64,000 bases of DNA from Streptomyces barringtoniae (GTDB lineage: Bacteria > Actinomycetota > Actinomycetes > Streptomycetales > Streptomycetaceae). The notes beneath the pieces are model-generated. The model did no database searches, was not told the DNA's origin, and was given only the letters and a program-made list of their open reading frames with translations. Made by a program: the position numbers and the translations under genes. Location: positions 248,001 through 312,000 of the forward strand of contig NZ_JAJHNP010000010.1 of NCBI RefSeq assembly GCF_020819595.1, in the 5' to 3' direction. Positions 9,942-19,175 of this stretch are shown piece by piece; the first letter of the stretch is position 1, and each line of letters opens with the position of its first letter.

Positions 9942-11051
9942 TCATGCCGCGTACAGGTCCCCTCGCCGACGGGTGAAGCGGCGCAGGGCCTCCGGAAGGG
10001 GCTCGATGCCGATACCGGGGGCGGTCGGCACCGGCAGGTGGCCGTCCCGCAGGACGAACGGCTCGGTGATGTCCTCCGCGAAGTAGCGGGACGAGGCGGA
10101 GGTGTCCCCGGGGAGGGTGAAGCCGGGCAGGGCGGCCAGGGCCAGGTTGGGGGCACGGCCGATGCCCGTCTCCAGCATGCCGCCGCACCACACCGGGACG
10201 CCGTGCGCGTGCGCCACGTCGTGGACCCGGCGGGCCTCCAGGTAGCCGCCGACCCGGGCGGGCTTGACGTTCACCACCCGGCAGGCGTCCATCGCGATCG
10301 CGGCGGCGGTGTCGGAGGCGTGGTGCAGGGACTCGTCCAGGCAGACGGGGGTGCGCAGGCGCTTCTGCAGCCGGGCGTGGGCGTACAGGTTGTTCTCCTC
10401 CAGCGGCTCCTCGATCAGCAGCAGCCCGAAGTCGTCCAGGCGCCGCAGGTGTTCGGCGTCCGCGAGGGTGTAGGCGGTGTTGGCGTCCACCTGGAGGGGC
10501 AGGGCGTCGCCGAAGCGGTCGCGGACCGCGCGGACCGGCTCCACGTCCCAGCCGGGCTCGATCTTCAGCTTGATGCGCACATACCCCTCGGCGAGGTAGC
10601 GCTCGACGTCGTCCAGCAGCTGCGGCACCGAGTTCCTGATGCCGACCGACACCCCGGCGGGCACCCGGTCCCGTACCGCGCCGAGATACGTCGCGAGCGG
10701 CATGCCGTACGCGCGCAGCTCGGCATCCAGCAGCGCCGTCTCCAGGGCCGCCTTCGCCAGCTCGTGGCCCTTGACCTTCGCCATGGCCGGTGCGAGGGCG
10801 GCGGTCGTGACCTCCCCCAGCGCCGCCACGCGCGGGATCAGGAAGTCGCGCAGCACTATCTCGGCGCCGGCGACGAACTCCGAGCAGTACAGCGGCTCGG
10901 GATCGGCGGCGAACTCCGACCAGCCCTCGGCGGAGTCGGTGACGACGTGCAGGAGGAAGGTGTCCTTCGCCGTCATCGTCCCGAAGGACGTACGGAACGG
11001 GGTGACCAGCGGGATCGCGACGTGCACGATCTCGACGCGCTCCAGCTTCAT
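9942..11051 (-). CDS. N-succinylamino acid racemase / o-succinylbenzoate synthase family (enolase superfamily)
   Basis: 369 residues. Acid/base lysines K161 and K163 (IKLKIEP) and K263 (NVKPARVGG) match the catalytic positions of characterised racemases. Metal ligands are visible in QVDANT, LIEEPLEE and CLDESL. The fold is the enolase capping domain (about 1-120) plus a barrel. Family members either racemise N-succinyl amino acids or make o-succinylbenzoate for menaquinone. No men gene is nearby, whereas a GNAT gene overlaps its start (ATGA at 11048-11051) and an M20 desuccinylase is close, so the racemase role is favoured. ATG start 11051. Confidence 0.92.
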   Translation of the reverse strand: MKLERVEIVHVAIPLVTPFRTSFGTMTAKDTFLLHVVTDSAEGWSEFAADPEPLYCSEFVAGAEIVLRDFLIPRVAALGEVTTAALAPAMAKVKGHELAKAALETALLDAELRAYGMPLATYLGAVRDRVPAGVSVGIRNSVPQLLDDVERYLAEGYVRIKLKIEPGWDVEPVRAVRDRFGDALPLQVDANTAYTLADAEHLRRLDDFGLLLIEEPLEENNLYAHARLQKRLRTPVCLDESLHHASDTAAAIAMDACRVVNVKPARVGGYLEARRVHDVAHAHGVPVWCGGMLETGIGRAPNLALAALPGFTLPGDTSASSRYFAEDITEPFVLRDGHLPVPTAPGIGIEPLPEALRRFTRRRGDLYAA

Positions 11052-11797
11052 GCCGTGGCCCCCTCACGGGTGAGGGTGTACCAGCCGTCGCGGGACATCC
11101 CGGTGGCCCGGAACCCCTCCACGAAGGCCGTCAGCAGCACCTCGCGCACCGCGTACCGCCAGCGCAGCGCCAGCGCCGGGTCGGCGGCGCGCAGCTTGAC
11201 GACGTCCTCCGGCACCCGGCACCAGAGGTGCCGCTCGTCGCGGCGGACGAGGGGGTCGCCGTCGGGGGCGATCGCGGTGACCGGTCCACGGGGTGCGACG
11301 TCGTACGACGCCGTCGGCGCGGTCAGGTCCCAGGTCACCGTCAGCCGGTCGCTCTCGTCGCCGTCGTTCACGCCGTCGGTCATCGGGCCGTAGAAGTCGA
11401 CCAGGTACTCCGTGCCGGTGGCGCCCAGCTTGGCCAGGTTGAAGCGGGCGTTGCGGCCGACCAGCGGGTCGAAGGTCCAGCGCATGGTGCCCGCGCCCGC
11501 GCCGAGGGCCCAGTCCCGCTGGGCCCGCTTCACCGCGTGTCCGAGCCCCTGCTCGGCGGCGGCCACCAGCGAGTACGTGCTGCGGTCGGCACCGAGGACG
11601 GCGACGGAGGCGCCCGCGAGCCGCTGCCCGTCGTACGCGCCGTGCACCGCGCCGCCGGCGTGCACCAGGCTGTGCAGAACCTCGGCCGGGTAGGGCGGGG
11701 CGGTGCGGGGCGTCCGCCAGACGTCGCTGAAGTAGTCGGCCACGGCCGCGAGGGAGGCGACGTCGTGGACGGTACGGATGGTGACTCCTGCTGTCAT
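11048..11797 (-). CDS. GNAT-fold acyltransferase, candidate D-amino acid N-succinyltransferase
   Basis: 249 residues, begins MTAGVTIRTVHDVASL at ATG 11797. The GNAT core is seen in GAVHGAYDGQRLAGASV and the region after; the MRWTFDPLVGRNARFNLAKLGA motif is typical of the COG3375-type predicted acetyltransferases. Its stop overlaps the racemase start by 4 bases, so the two are translationally coupled. In Geobacillus-type gene clusters a GNAT enzyme of this kind succinylates D-amino acids before racemisation. I infer the same here. Divergent from the PucR regulator with a 102-base gap. Confidence 0.82.
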   Translation of the reverse strand: MTAGVTIRTVHDVASLAAVADYFSDVWRTPRTAPPYPAEVLHSLVHAGGAVHGAYDGQRLAGASVAVLGADRSTYSLVAAAEQGLGHAVKRAQRDWALGAGAGTMRWTFDPLVGRNARFNLAKLGATGTEYLVDFYGPMTDGVNDGDESDRLTVTWDLTAPTASYDVAPRGPVTAIAPDGDPLVRRDERHLWCRVPEDVVKLRAADPALALRWRYAVREVLLTAFVEGFRATGMSRDGWYTLTREGATA

Positions 11798-11825
11798 GGC
11801 ACGAGTCTCGAAGGAGCCGGCCCCT

Positions 11826-11853
11826 CGCGTGTTGTGCGAGCGGCCAACGCGCG
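11826..11853. promoter_or_regulatory. Imperfect inverted repeat between divergent GNAT and pucR-like genes
   Basis: CGCGTGTTG and CAACGCGCG are inverted copies with one mismatch and a 10-base spacer. It lies in the only gap between the GNAT-racemase unit and the PucR-type regulator gene, so it is a candidate operator for that regulator. GC-rich sequence makes chance repeats common. Confidence 0.3.
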
Positions 11854-11899
11854 CGTACGTTCGTTTCACCATCCGCCAACCGCCCGCTTGGGAACCTCC

Positions 11900-13453
11900 A
11901 TGAACGCCTGCACCCTCGGTGACCTCCTGGACGTCGTCGGCGGCCCCGCCCTGCGCCTGCACACGGCCCCCGCCGGGCAGGCCGTCCCGGTGACCGAGGC
12001 CGTGCTCCACGACGGCCGGACCCCGCTCCCCCGGCAGCCCGGCGCACTCCTGCTCGCGGTCGGCGTCCCGGCGGCGGAGGCCGGGCCGCTGCTGCGGGCG
12101 GCGGCCGAGGCCGGGCTGACCGGGGTGGTGGTGCGCGGCGCGGACGGCCCGGTCGCGCAGGCGCAGGCGCACGGCGTGGCGCTGCTGTCGGTCGCCGAGG
12201 ACGCGACCTGGCACCACGTCCATCTGCTGCTCGCCTCGGCCATCGCCGCCCAGCCCGCCGCCATGCCCTCCGACAGCGGCCTCGGCGACCTGTTCGCGCT
12301 GGCCGACGCGATCGCGACGGCGACCGGCGGGGCCACCGCCGTCGAGGACCCGCGGCAGCGGATCCTCGCCTACTCCACCGTCCCCGGCCAGCCGGTGGAC
12401 GAGGACCGCCGGCAGGGCATCCTCGGCCGCCAGGTACCGGCCAGCACGGAGAACACCGAGCAGTACCGCCGGCTCTTCGCCGCCGACCGGCCGATCCGGC
12501 TGCCCGCGCTGTCGGACGGGGACCTGCCCCGCCTCGCCATGCCGGTACGGGCCGGCGGGGAGACGCTCGGCTCGGTGTGGGTGATCGACGGCGGCTCGCT
12601 CGCCCCGGACGCCGAGGACACCCTCACCCAGGGCGCCTCCACGGCCGCCCTGCTCCTGCTGCGGGCGCGTGCGGCCCGGGAACTGGCCCGGCACCGGGGA
12701 AGCGAGTTGCTGCGCCGCCTGCTGGACGGCTCGGCGGCGGACGCGGCGACGGCCGCCGAGCGCCTGGGCCTCGCCGGTCCCGCCCGGGTGGCGGCCTTCG
12801 TGCTGGACTCCGCCGCCGGCGTCCCGGACGCCGAGCGCACGGCGCTGCGCCTGCTGGACGTCGTACGCCTGCAGTGCGAGGCGCGCTACGGGCGGCACGC
12901 CGGCGTGCTGGTGGACGGGGTGGTGTACGCGGTGCTGCCCGGCCCCGGTGAACGGCACAAGAGGCTGGCCGAGGACATCGTGGCCCGGGCCGGGCAGGCG
13001 CTGCGGGTGCCGGTGCGGGCGGCGCTCGGCGAGGTCGTCCCGGACGCGGCGGGGCTGGCGGACTCCCGGGCGGACGCGGACCTGGTGCTGCGGGTGCTGG
13101 ACGCGGACCTGCCGGTGGCCGGCGTGGACGAGGTACGGCCCCGGGTCACGCTGTTGCGGCTGACCGAAGTGATGGGCGGACGCCGGCAGTTGAGCGCGGG
13201 CGCCTGGCGCCGGGTGCTGGCGTACGACGCCGCGCACGGCACGGAGTACGCCCGCACCCTGATCTGCTGGTTCGACGCGGGCTGCGACATGGCGGGTGCG
13301 GCGAAGCTCCTCGCCGTCCATCCCAACACCTGCCGCTACCGCCTGCGCCAGCTCCAGCAGCACGCCGGGGTCGACCTGGACGACCCCGACGAACGGCTGG
13401 TGCTCTGGCTGCAGTTGAGGGTGCTGGGCGGGCTCAGCTCAGCCACGCCCTGA
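11900..13453 (+). CDS. PucR family transcriptional regulator
   Basis: 517 residues. An N-terminal PucR ligand domain (about 1-130, starts MNACTLGDLLDVVGG) is followed by a central GAF/GGDEF-like region (about 140-420). The C-terminal HTH of the PucR/CdaR type is at about 455-505; recognition helix CDMAGAAKLLAVHPNTCRYR. These regulators usually control purine or amino-acid breakdown and often activate adjacent genes when a metabolite binds. It lies between the GNAT-racemase pair and the M20-permease pair and is divergent from the first, so it probably controls the whole module. ATG start 11900. Its last 20 bases overlap the convergent M20 gene. Confidence 0.92.
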   Translation: MNACTLGDLLDVVGGPALRLHTAPAGQAVPVTEAVLHDGRTPLPRQPGALLLAVGVPAAEAGPLLRAAAEAGLTGVVVRGADGPVAQAQAHGVALLSVAEDATWHHVHLLLASAIAAQPAAMPSDSGLGDLFALADAIATATGGATAVEDPRQRILAYSTVPGQPVDEDRRQGILGRQVPASTENTEQYRRLFAADRPIRLPALSDGDLPRLAMPVRAGGETLGSVWVIDGGSLAPDAEDTLTQGASTAALLLLRARAARELARHRGSELLRRLLDGSAADAATAAERLGLAGPARVAAFVLDSAAGVPDAERTALRLLDVVRLQCEARYGRHAGVLVDGVVYAVLPGPGERHKRLAEDIVARAGQALRVPVRAALGEVVPDAAGLADSRADADLVLRVLDADLPVAGVDEVRPRVTLLRLTEVMGGRRQLSAGAWRRVLAYDAAHGTEYARTLICWFDAGCDMAGAAKLLAVHPNTCRYRLRQLQQHAGVDLDDPDERLVLWLQLRVLGGLSSATP

Positions 13454-14489
13454 GCCTGGATTCACACCGCTCGAGGTGCTCCACGGGGACGTACTCCCCC
13501 GCCGTGTGGGCGAGGGAGGGGTCCCCGGGACCGTAGTTGAGCGCGGGCACGCCCAGCGCGGCGAACCGGGCGACGTCCGTCCAGCCGAGCTTGGGCCGTG
13601 GCTCGGCGCCGAGCGCGGCGACGAGCCCGCCGACCCGGTCCAGGTGCGGCAGGGCACCGCCGACGGCCTCGGTGACGCGCACCTCGTACTCCGGGAAGAG
13701 CGAGCGCACGTAGGCCTCCGCCTGCTGCGGCGAACGGCTGGGCGCGAAACGGCAGTTGACGGTGACGACACACTCGTCCGGTACGACGTTCCCGGCGACC
13801 CCGGCCCGTACGGCGACGGCGCTGAGCCCCTCCCGGAACTCCAGCCCGTCGACGTGGACCCGCTCGGGCCGGTGCGCGTCCAGCCGCTCGAGGATCCGGC
13901 CGGCCTTGTGGGCGGCGTTGACGCCCTGCCAGGCGCGGGCGGTGTGGGCGCGGGCGCCCTTGACCACGATGTCGGCGGTGAGGATGCCCTGACAGCCGGC
14001 CTCCACGCCCGCGTCGGAGGGCTCCATGAGGATGGCGAGTGAGGCGTCGGCGAGCAGCTCGGGCCGCTCGGCGCCGATGCGGGCGAGCCCGTTGCGGTCC
14101 CCTTCCACCTCCTCGCACTCGTAGAAGACGTAGGTGAGGTCGCGGACGGGAGCGGAGACGGTGGCCGCCAGCCGCAGGGCGACGGCCACCCCGCCCTTCA
14201 TGTCGCAGGCGCCGAGCCCGTGCACACGGCCGTCGGCGAGCCGGGAGGGCAGGTTTCCGGCGGCCGGGACGGTGTCCAGGTGCCCGGCGATCAGGGCGCG
14301 TTCGCCGCGTCCGAGGCGAGTGCGGGCGACGACGGAGTTGCCGACCCGGTCGACGGTGAGATGGGGCAGGGCGCGCAGGGTTTCCTCGACGGCGTCCGCG
14401 ATCTCCGTCTCCCGTCCGCTCTCGGAGGGCAGGTCGACAAGGGCGCGGGTGAGGGTGACGACGTCGGCGCTGAGGTCGAGGGCGGTCAT
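13434..14489 (-). CDS. M20 family peptidase, DapE-like N-succinyl-amino acid desuccinylase
   Basis: 351 residues. Metal-binding motifs are AGHLDTVPA (about residue 68), GLGACDMKGGV (about 92) and the catalytic Glu pair in YECEEVEGDRNG (about 127). A lid domain of the M20 type occupies about 165-275. By sequence it resembles actinobacterial succinyl-diaminopimelate desuccinylase, so a lysine-pathway role is possible. No dap gene is near, whereas the racemase and GNAT are 2-3 kb away, which favours desuccinylation of N-succinyl-L-amino acids. ATG 14489 overlaps the permease stop (ATGA), so it is co-translated with the permease. Confidence 0.88.
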   Translation of the reverse strand: MTALDLSADVVTLTRALVDLPSESGRETEIADAVEETLRALPHLTVDRVGNSVVARTRLGRGERALIAGHLDTVPAAGNLPSRLADGRVHGLGACDMKGGVAVALRLAATVSAPVRDLTYVFYECEEVEGDRNGLARIGAERPELLADASLAILMEPSDAGVEAGCQGILTADIVVKGARAHTARAWQGVNAAHKAGRILERLDAHRPERVHVDGLEFREGLSAVAVRAGVAGNVVPDECVVTVNCRFAPSRSPQQAEAYVRSLFPEYEVRVTEAVGGALPHLDRVGGLVAALGAEPRPKLGWTDVARFAALGVPALNYGPGDPSLAHTAGEYVPVEHLERCESRLRAWLS

Positions 14490-15937
14490 GCGAGGTCTTC
14501 CGGGGAGGTCCGGGCGAGCTTGGAGTGCCGGACGCCGTAGAGGCCGTAGATGACGAGCCCGGCCGCCATCCATGCCCCGAAGGCGATCCAGGTGTCGGTG
14601 TCCAGGCTGCCCAGCATGTAGACGCAGAAGCCGACGCCGAGCAGGGGCGTGACGGGCGAGAACGGCACCCGGAAGGAGCGCGGGATGCCGGGGCTGCGCC
14701 GGCGCAGCAGGACGACCGCCAGGTTGACCAGCATGAACGCGAAGAGGGTGCCGATGCTGGTGGCGTCGGCGAGGCTGCCGAGCGGGACGAGGACGGCGAT
14801 GAAGCCGGACACGATCACCGTGTTGGCGCGGGGCACTCCGGTGCGCGGGTGGACCTTGGCGAACAGGGGCGGCACGAGACCGTCCCGGGCCATGGCGAAG
14901 AGGATGCGGATCTGCCCGTACTGCACGGTGAGCACCACGCTGGTGGTGGCGACGACCGCGCCGATGGACAGCAGGATCGGCCACAGGTTCCCGCCGCCGA
15001 CGGAGCGCACGAGCACCTCGCTGAGCGTGGCCTCGGTCCCCGCGAACTGCTTCCACGGCATGGCGCCGAGCGCGGCGACGGCGACGAGCACGTACAGGGC
15101 GGTGACCAGGATCAGGGACAGGATGATGGCGCGCGGCAGGTCCCTTTGGGGGTTGCGTGCCTCTTCACCCGCGGTGGAGGCGGCGTCGAACCCGATGTAG
15201 GAGAAGAAGAGCGAGGCCGCTCCGGCGCTCATGCCGGCGGTGCCGAGCGGGAAGAGGGGGTGGAAGTTACCGGCACGGAAGGCGGTGAAGGCGACGGCGC
15301 AGAACAGCACGAGGGCGGCGATCTTGACGCCGACCATGATGGTGTTGGCGACGGCGCTCTCCCTGGCCCCGCGCAGCAGGACGGCCATGGCGAGTACGAC
15401 GATGAGGGCGGCGGGGATGTTCAGGGTGCCGCCGGCCCCGGGCGGGGCGCTGAGCGAGTCCGGGAGGGTGACGCCGAAGGTGAGGTCGAGCAGCTCGTTG
15501 ACGTACTGCCCCCACCCGACGGCGACGGCGGCGACCGACACCCCGTACTCCAGGATCAGGCACCAGCCGCAGACCCAGGCGACCAGTTCGCCGAGCGTGG
15601 CGTAGGCGTAGCTGTAGGAGGATCCCGAGCCGGGGATCATGCCGGCCAGCTCGGCGTACGACAGCGCCGAGAACAGGGCGGTGACGCCGGCCAGCACGAA
15701 GGAGACGACGACGGCGGGGCCCGCCTCGGGTACGGCCTGGCCCAGCACGACGAAGATGCCGGTGCCGAGGGTGGCGCCCACGCTGAGCAGCGTCAGCTGG
15801 GCCACGCCCATGGTCCGCCTGAGCGGGCTGCCGGCGGCTTCCCCGACGAGACGTTGCACCGGCTGGCGGCGGGTGAGCCGACGTGTCCTGATTGCTTCTT
15901 GTGCTGTGGCCTCCGGCCGGGTGCCAACTGTGTCCAC
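14486..15937 (-). CDS. APC family amino acid permease
   Basis: 483 residues with about 12 membrane helices. The helix-1 signature VGATLGTGIFVVLG and the substrate-site loop FFSYIGFDAASTAGEEARNPQRDLP are typical of cationic amino acid transporters of the APC superfamily. The GTG at 15937 (VDTVGTRPEATAQ) has GGAGGGAA about 10 bases upstream; longer starts upstream lack such a site. It overlaps the desuccinylase start by 4 bases, so import and processing of an amino acid are linked. Substrate specificity cannot be assigned. Confidence 0.92.
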   Translation of the reverse strand: MDTVGTRPEATAQEAIRTRRLTRRQPVQRLVGEAAGSPLRRTMGVAQLTLLSVGATLGTGIFVVLGQAVPEAGPAVVVSFVLAGVTALFSALSYAELAGMIPGSGSSYSYAYATLGELVAWVCGWCLILEYGVSVAAVAVGWGQYVNELLDLTFGVTLPDSLSAPPGAGGTLNIPAALIVVLAMAVLLRGARESAVANTIMVGVKIAALVLFCAVAFTAFRAGNFHPLFPLGTAGMSAGAASLFFSYIGFDAASTAGEEARNPQRDLPRAIILSLILVTALYVLVAVAALGAMPWKQFAGTEATLSEVLVRSVGGGNLWPILLSIGAVVATTSVVLTVQYGQIRILFAMARDGLVPPLFAKVHPRTGVPRANTVIVSGFIAVLVPLGSLADATSIGTLFAFMLVNLAVVLLRRRSPGIPRSFRVPFSPVTPLLGVGFCVYMLGSLDTDTWIAFGAWMAAGLVIYGLYGVRHSKLARTSPEDLA

Positions 15938-16010
15938 CGCGCTCTTCCCTCCGCCTCGGGGCTGTATGGCCCTTGATGATGCGGAGGGGGAGGAGCGGCG
16001 GGGTGTGCGG

Positions 16011-16044
16011 ATCGGCCAAAGGTGCGGATGCGGGATTGGCCGGA
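16011..16044. promoter_or_regulatory. Inverted repeat upstream of the amino acid permease
   Basis: ATCGGCCAA and TTGGCCGGAT face each other across 16 bases, about 75 bases upstream of the permease start. The CGGCCAA heptamer also occurs in the gap upstream of the GNAT gene (11841-11847). It could be a shared operator for the PucR regulator. Heptamers are weak evidence in DNA this GC-rich. Confidence 0.3.
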
Positions 16045-16192
16045 TGAGCAATGGAGTGGCGGGGGACGTATGCCGGGGCGGGTCCGTGGGGGCCGGGCGC
16101 GCAGTTCCCGCGCCGCTTGGGGCGCCGCAGTGGGGTGGAGGTGAGCGCAACCCACCCGGCCCGCTTCAGTACAGGGCCACCCCTCGCACGGC

Positions 16193-16834
16193 TCAGCGCA
16201 ACGCTTCGGCGACCTCCTTCGCCGCCTCCACCACCCTCGGCCCCACCCGCTCCGGCACGGAGTCCGCCAGCATCACCACACCCACGCTGCCCTCGACGCC
16301 CGTGACCCCCACCAACGGCGCCGCGGCCCCGCTCGCCCCGGCCTCCAGCTCTCCGTGGGTGAGGGTGTACCCGGGCTCCACGGACGGCGACTGGCGCGCG
16401 GCCAGGATCGCCCTGCCCGCCGCCCCCCGGTCCAGCGGATGCCGGAACCCGGCGCGATACGCCACGTGATAGTCGGTCCAGCTCGGTTCGACCACGGCGA
16501 CGGCCAGCGCCTCCGTGCCGTCCACCAGCGTCAGATGCGCCGTGGCCCCTATGTCCTCGGCGAGCGAGCGCAGCGCGGGCAAAGCGGCCTCCCGCACCAG
16601 CGGATGCACCTGCCGGCCGAGCCGCAGCACCCCGAGCCCGACCCGGGCTCGCCCGCCCAAGTCGCGTCGTACGAGGGCGTGTTGTTCCAGCGTGGCGAGC
16701 AACCGGTACACCACGGTACGGTTCACGCCCAGTTTCGTGGACAGCTCGGTGACGGTCAGCCCGTGGTCGGTGTCGGCGAGCAGCTTGAGGACACGCAGTC
16801 CCCGATCGAGCGTCTGAGAGGTCTCCGCGGTCAC
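16193..16834 (-). CDS. IclR family transcriptional regulator
   Basis: 213 residues. An N-terminal winged HTH (LTVTELSTKLGVNRTVVYRLL, about 27-50) is followed by the IclR effector domain (about 75-210). The GTG at 16834 is chosen because AAAGGAG lies 8 bases upstream; a GTG at 16843 would overlap that site. The effector domain is slightly shorter than in classical IclR proteins. Its target is not evident: it lies upstream of the permease on the same strand with a 255-base gap. Confidence 0.88.
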   Translation of the reverse strand: MTAETSQTLDRGLRVLKLLADTDHGLTVTELSTKLGVNRTVVYRLLATLEQHALVRRDLGGRARVGLGVLRLGRQVHPLVREAALPALRSLAEDIGATAHLTLVDGTEALAVAVVEPSWTDYHVAYRAGFRHPLDRGAAGRAILAARQSPSVEPGYTLTHGELEAGASGAAAPLVGVTGVEGSVGVVMLADSVPERVGPRVVEAAKEVAEALR

Positions 16835-17130
16835 GACGCCCACTCCTTTGGTGGTGAGGTCGACGGCCCTCCGAGCGGCGGATGCGTCACCGAGTCCCGT
16901 CGGCGACGCGCTTCAGAGGCCGCCGATCGGCAGGACGACCCGGCGGCTCCGGGTCGTGTCGCTTCACGGCTGCGCTCCGCGGCGGCGCTGCCACGGGGCG
17001 TGTGCGTAGCGGGACAGTAGCGGTGGAGGTTCGCTGAGCGGAAGTCTCAGTCCAGAATCCGGGCAAGACCATATCCGGCCTGCTGCGATTCGTCCGGATA
17101 CGCACATGCCCCAGGAACCTGCACGGCGAC

Positions 17131-18930
17131 TCATCGCATGCGCGTGGCCCACTCCTGCACCTTGGCGATCCGCTGCCGCAGCTGCCCGGCCGTGGCCTCC
17201 GCGCTGGGCGGCCCGCCGCAGACCCGGCGCAGCTCGGTGTGGATCACCCCGTGCGGCTTGCCGCTCTGGTGGACGTAGGCGCCGACCATCGTGTTGAGCT
17301 GCTTGCGCAGCTCCATCATCTCCTTGTGCGTGACCACCGGCCGTCGCTCGGCCGGCAGCTCCAGCAGGTCGGCCTCGGTGTCCGGCTTCTTGCGGCTGTG
17401 CGCGATCTGCCGGGCCTGCCGCTTCTGCAGCAGCAGCTGGACCTGCTCGGGCTCCAGCAGCCCCGGAATGCCGAGGTAGTCCTGCTCCTCCTCGCTGCCC
17501 GGGTGCGCCTGCATGCCGAACTCGGCGCCGTCGTAGAGCACCCGGTCGAAGACGGCGTCGGACTCCAGCGCCTCGAAGGGCAGCATGTCCTGCTCGCCGG
17601 TGTCCTCGTCCTGCTGCTTGTTCGCCTCCTCCATCTCCTTCTCGGATTCGGCGTACGGGTCCTCCTCGCCCTCCTTCTTCGGCTTGTCGAGGGCGTGGTC
17701 CCGTTCCTTCTCCATCTCGTTGGCGAAGGTGAGCAGGTCGGGCACGGTCGGCAGGAACACGGACGCGGTCTCGCCGCGCCGCCGGGACCGTACGAAACGC
17801 CCGACGGCCTGCGCGAAGAAGAGCGGGGTCGAGATCGTCGTCGCGTACACGCCCACCGCGAGCCGGGGCACGTCGACGCCCTCGGACACCATGCGCACCG
17901 CGACCATCCACCGGTCGTTGCTCTCGCTGAAGTCGTCGATCCTCTGCGAGGCGCCGGCGTCGTCGGAGAGGACGAGCGTCGCCTTCGTCCCCGTGATCTC
18001 GCGGATCAGCTTGGCGTAGGCGCGGGCGGAGTCCTGGTCGGAGGCGATGACGAGGGCACCGGCGTCCGGGATGGCCTTGCGGACCTCGGTCAGCCGCTGG
18101 TCGGCGGCGCGCAGCACGCTGGGCATCCAGTCGCCGCGGGGGTCGAGCGCCGTACGCCAGGCCTGGCTGATCGCGTCCTTGGTCATCGGCTCGCCGAGCC
18201 GGGCGGCGATCTCGTCACCGGCCTTCGTGCGCCAGCGCATGTTGCCGCTGTAGGAGAGGAAGATGACCGGCCGGACGACCCCGTCCGACAGGGCGGAGCC
18301 GTACCCGTAGGTGTAGTCGGCGGCGGACCGCCGGATGCCGGCGTTGTCCTCCTCGTACGTCACGAAGGGGATGGGGTTGGTGTCGGACCGGAACGGCGTA
18401 CCGGTCAGGGCGAGGCGCCGCGTCGCCGGCTCGAAGGCCTCCAGACAGGCCTCGCCCCAGGACTTGGAGTCACCGGCGTGGTGGATCTCGTCGAGGATGA
18501 CGAGCGTCTTGCGCTGCTCGACCCGGTTGCGGTGCAGCATGGGCCGCACGCCGACGCCGGCGTAGGTGACGGCGACGCCGTCGTACTCCCGGCCGAGGGG
18601 CCCCGCGCTGTACTCGGGATCGAGCTTGATCCCTATCCTGCCGGCCGCCTCGGCCCACTGCTTCTTCAGGTGCTCGGTCGGCGCGACCACGGTCACCTGC
18701 TGCACGACGTGGTGATGCAGCAGCCAGGAGGCGAGCGTCAGCGCGAAGGTCGTCTTGCCGGCGCCGGGCGTGGCGACGGCGAGGAAGTCACGCGGCTGCT
18801 CCTGGATGTACTTCTCCATCGCCCCCTGCTGCCAGGCGCGCAGCTTGCTGGCGGTACCCCAGGGCGCGCGGCCCGGGAAGGCGGGCGACAGGTGGTGGGA
18901 GTGAGCGGAGGAAGCGGCGGTGGTAGTCAC
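17131..18930 (-). CDS. DEAD/DEAH-box superfamily 2 helicase
   Basis: 599 residues. Walker A is ATPGAGKTT (about residue 55), motif II LDEIHH, motif III LTGTPF, and motif VI QAVGRFVRSRR. The core matches the UvrB/Res-type helicases found across actinobacteria. The region at about 410-450 is a strongly acidic Lys/Glu-rich insertion (KPKKEGEEDPYAESEKEMEE), likely a flexible arm. GTG start 18930 with GGAGA close upstream. Nothing in the neighbourhood (no methylase or nuclease) suggests a restriction or defence role; it is probably housekeeping DNA/RNA metabolism. Confidence 0.9.
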   Translation of the reverse strand: MTTTAASSAHSHHLSPAFPGRAPWGTASKLRAWQQGAMEKYIQEQPRDFLAVATPGAGKTTFALTLASWLLHHHVVQQVTVVAPTEHLKKQWAEAAGRIGIKLDPEYSAGPLGREYDGVAVTYAGVGVRPMLHRNRVEQRKTLVILDEIHHAGDSKSWGEACLEAFEPATRRLALTGTPFRSDTNPIPFVTYEEDNAGIRRSAADYTYGYGSALSDGVVRPVIFLSYSGNMRWRTKAGDEIAARLGEPMTKDAISQAWRTALDPRGDWMPSVLRAADQRLTEVRKAIPDAGALVIASDQDSARAYAKLIREITGTKATLVLSDDAGASQRIDDFSESNDRWMVAVRMVSEGVDVPRLAVGVYATTISTPLFFAQAVGRFVRSRRRGETASVFLPTVPDLLTFANEMEKERDHALDKPKKEGEEDPYAESEKEMEEANKQQDEDTGEQDMLPFEALESDAVFDRVLYDGAEFGMQAHPGSEEEQDYLGIPGLLEPEQVQLLLQKRQARQIAHSRKKPDTEADLLELPAERRPVVTHKEMMELRKQLNTMVGAYVHQSGKPHGVIHTELRRVCGGPPSAEATAGQLRQRIAKVQEWATRMR

Positions 18931-19175
18931 GGTCTCCGTTTTTTGGGGCTGGAATTCAGGGGCCGCGCGCAGCGCGTCCGTTGGGGCGGTGGTGGGTGAC
19001 GGGTGGGATCGGCTACGTATGACAACCGGGCCACCCTACCGGCGCCCCGGCGGTGTCAGCGTGCGAACGAGGCCGGGTCGCCCGTGGGTGGGACCCACGT
19101 CACAGCCGCCGCAGCCGCCCCTACGTCACCCGGCGATGGGCCGTCGCCAGGTCATCGCGCCCTCACATTCCCCCG

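Noticed and set aside
17131-18930. Helicase as part of a defence or restriction system
   Set aside because: No methylase, nuclease or other defence gene adjoins it; neighbours are a regulator and an MFS pump.
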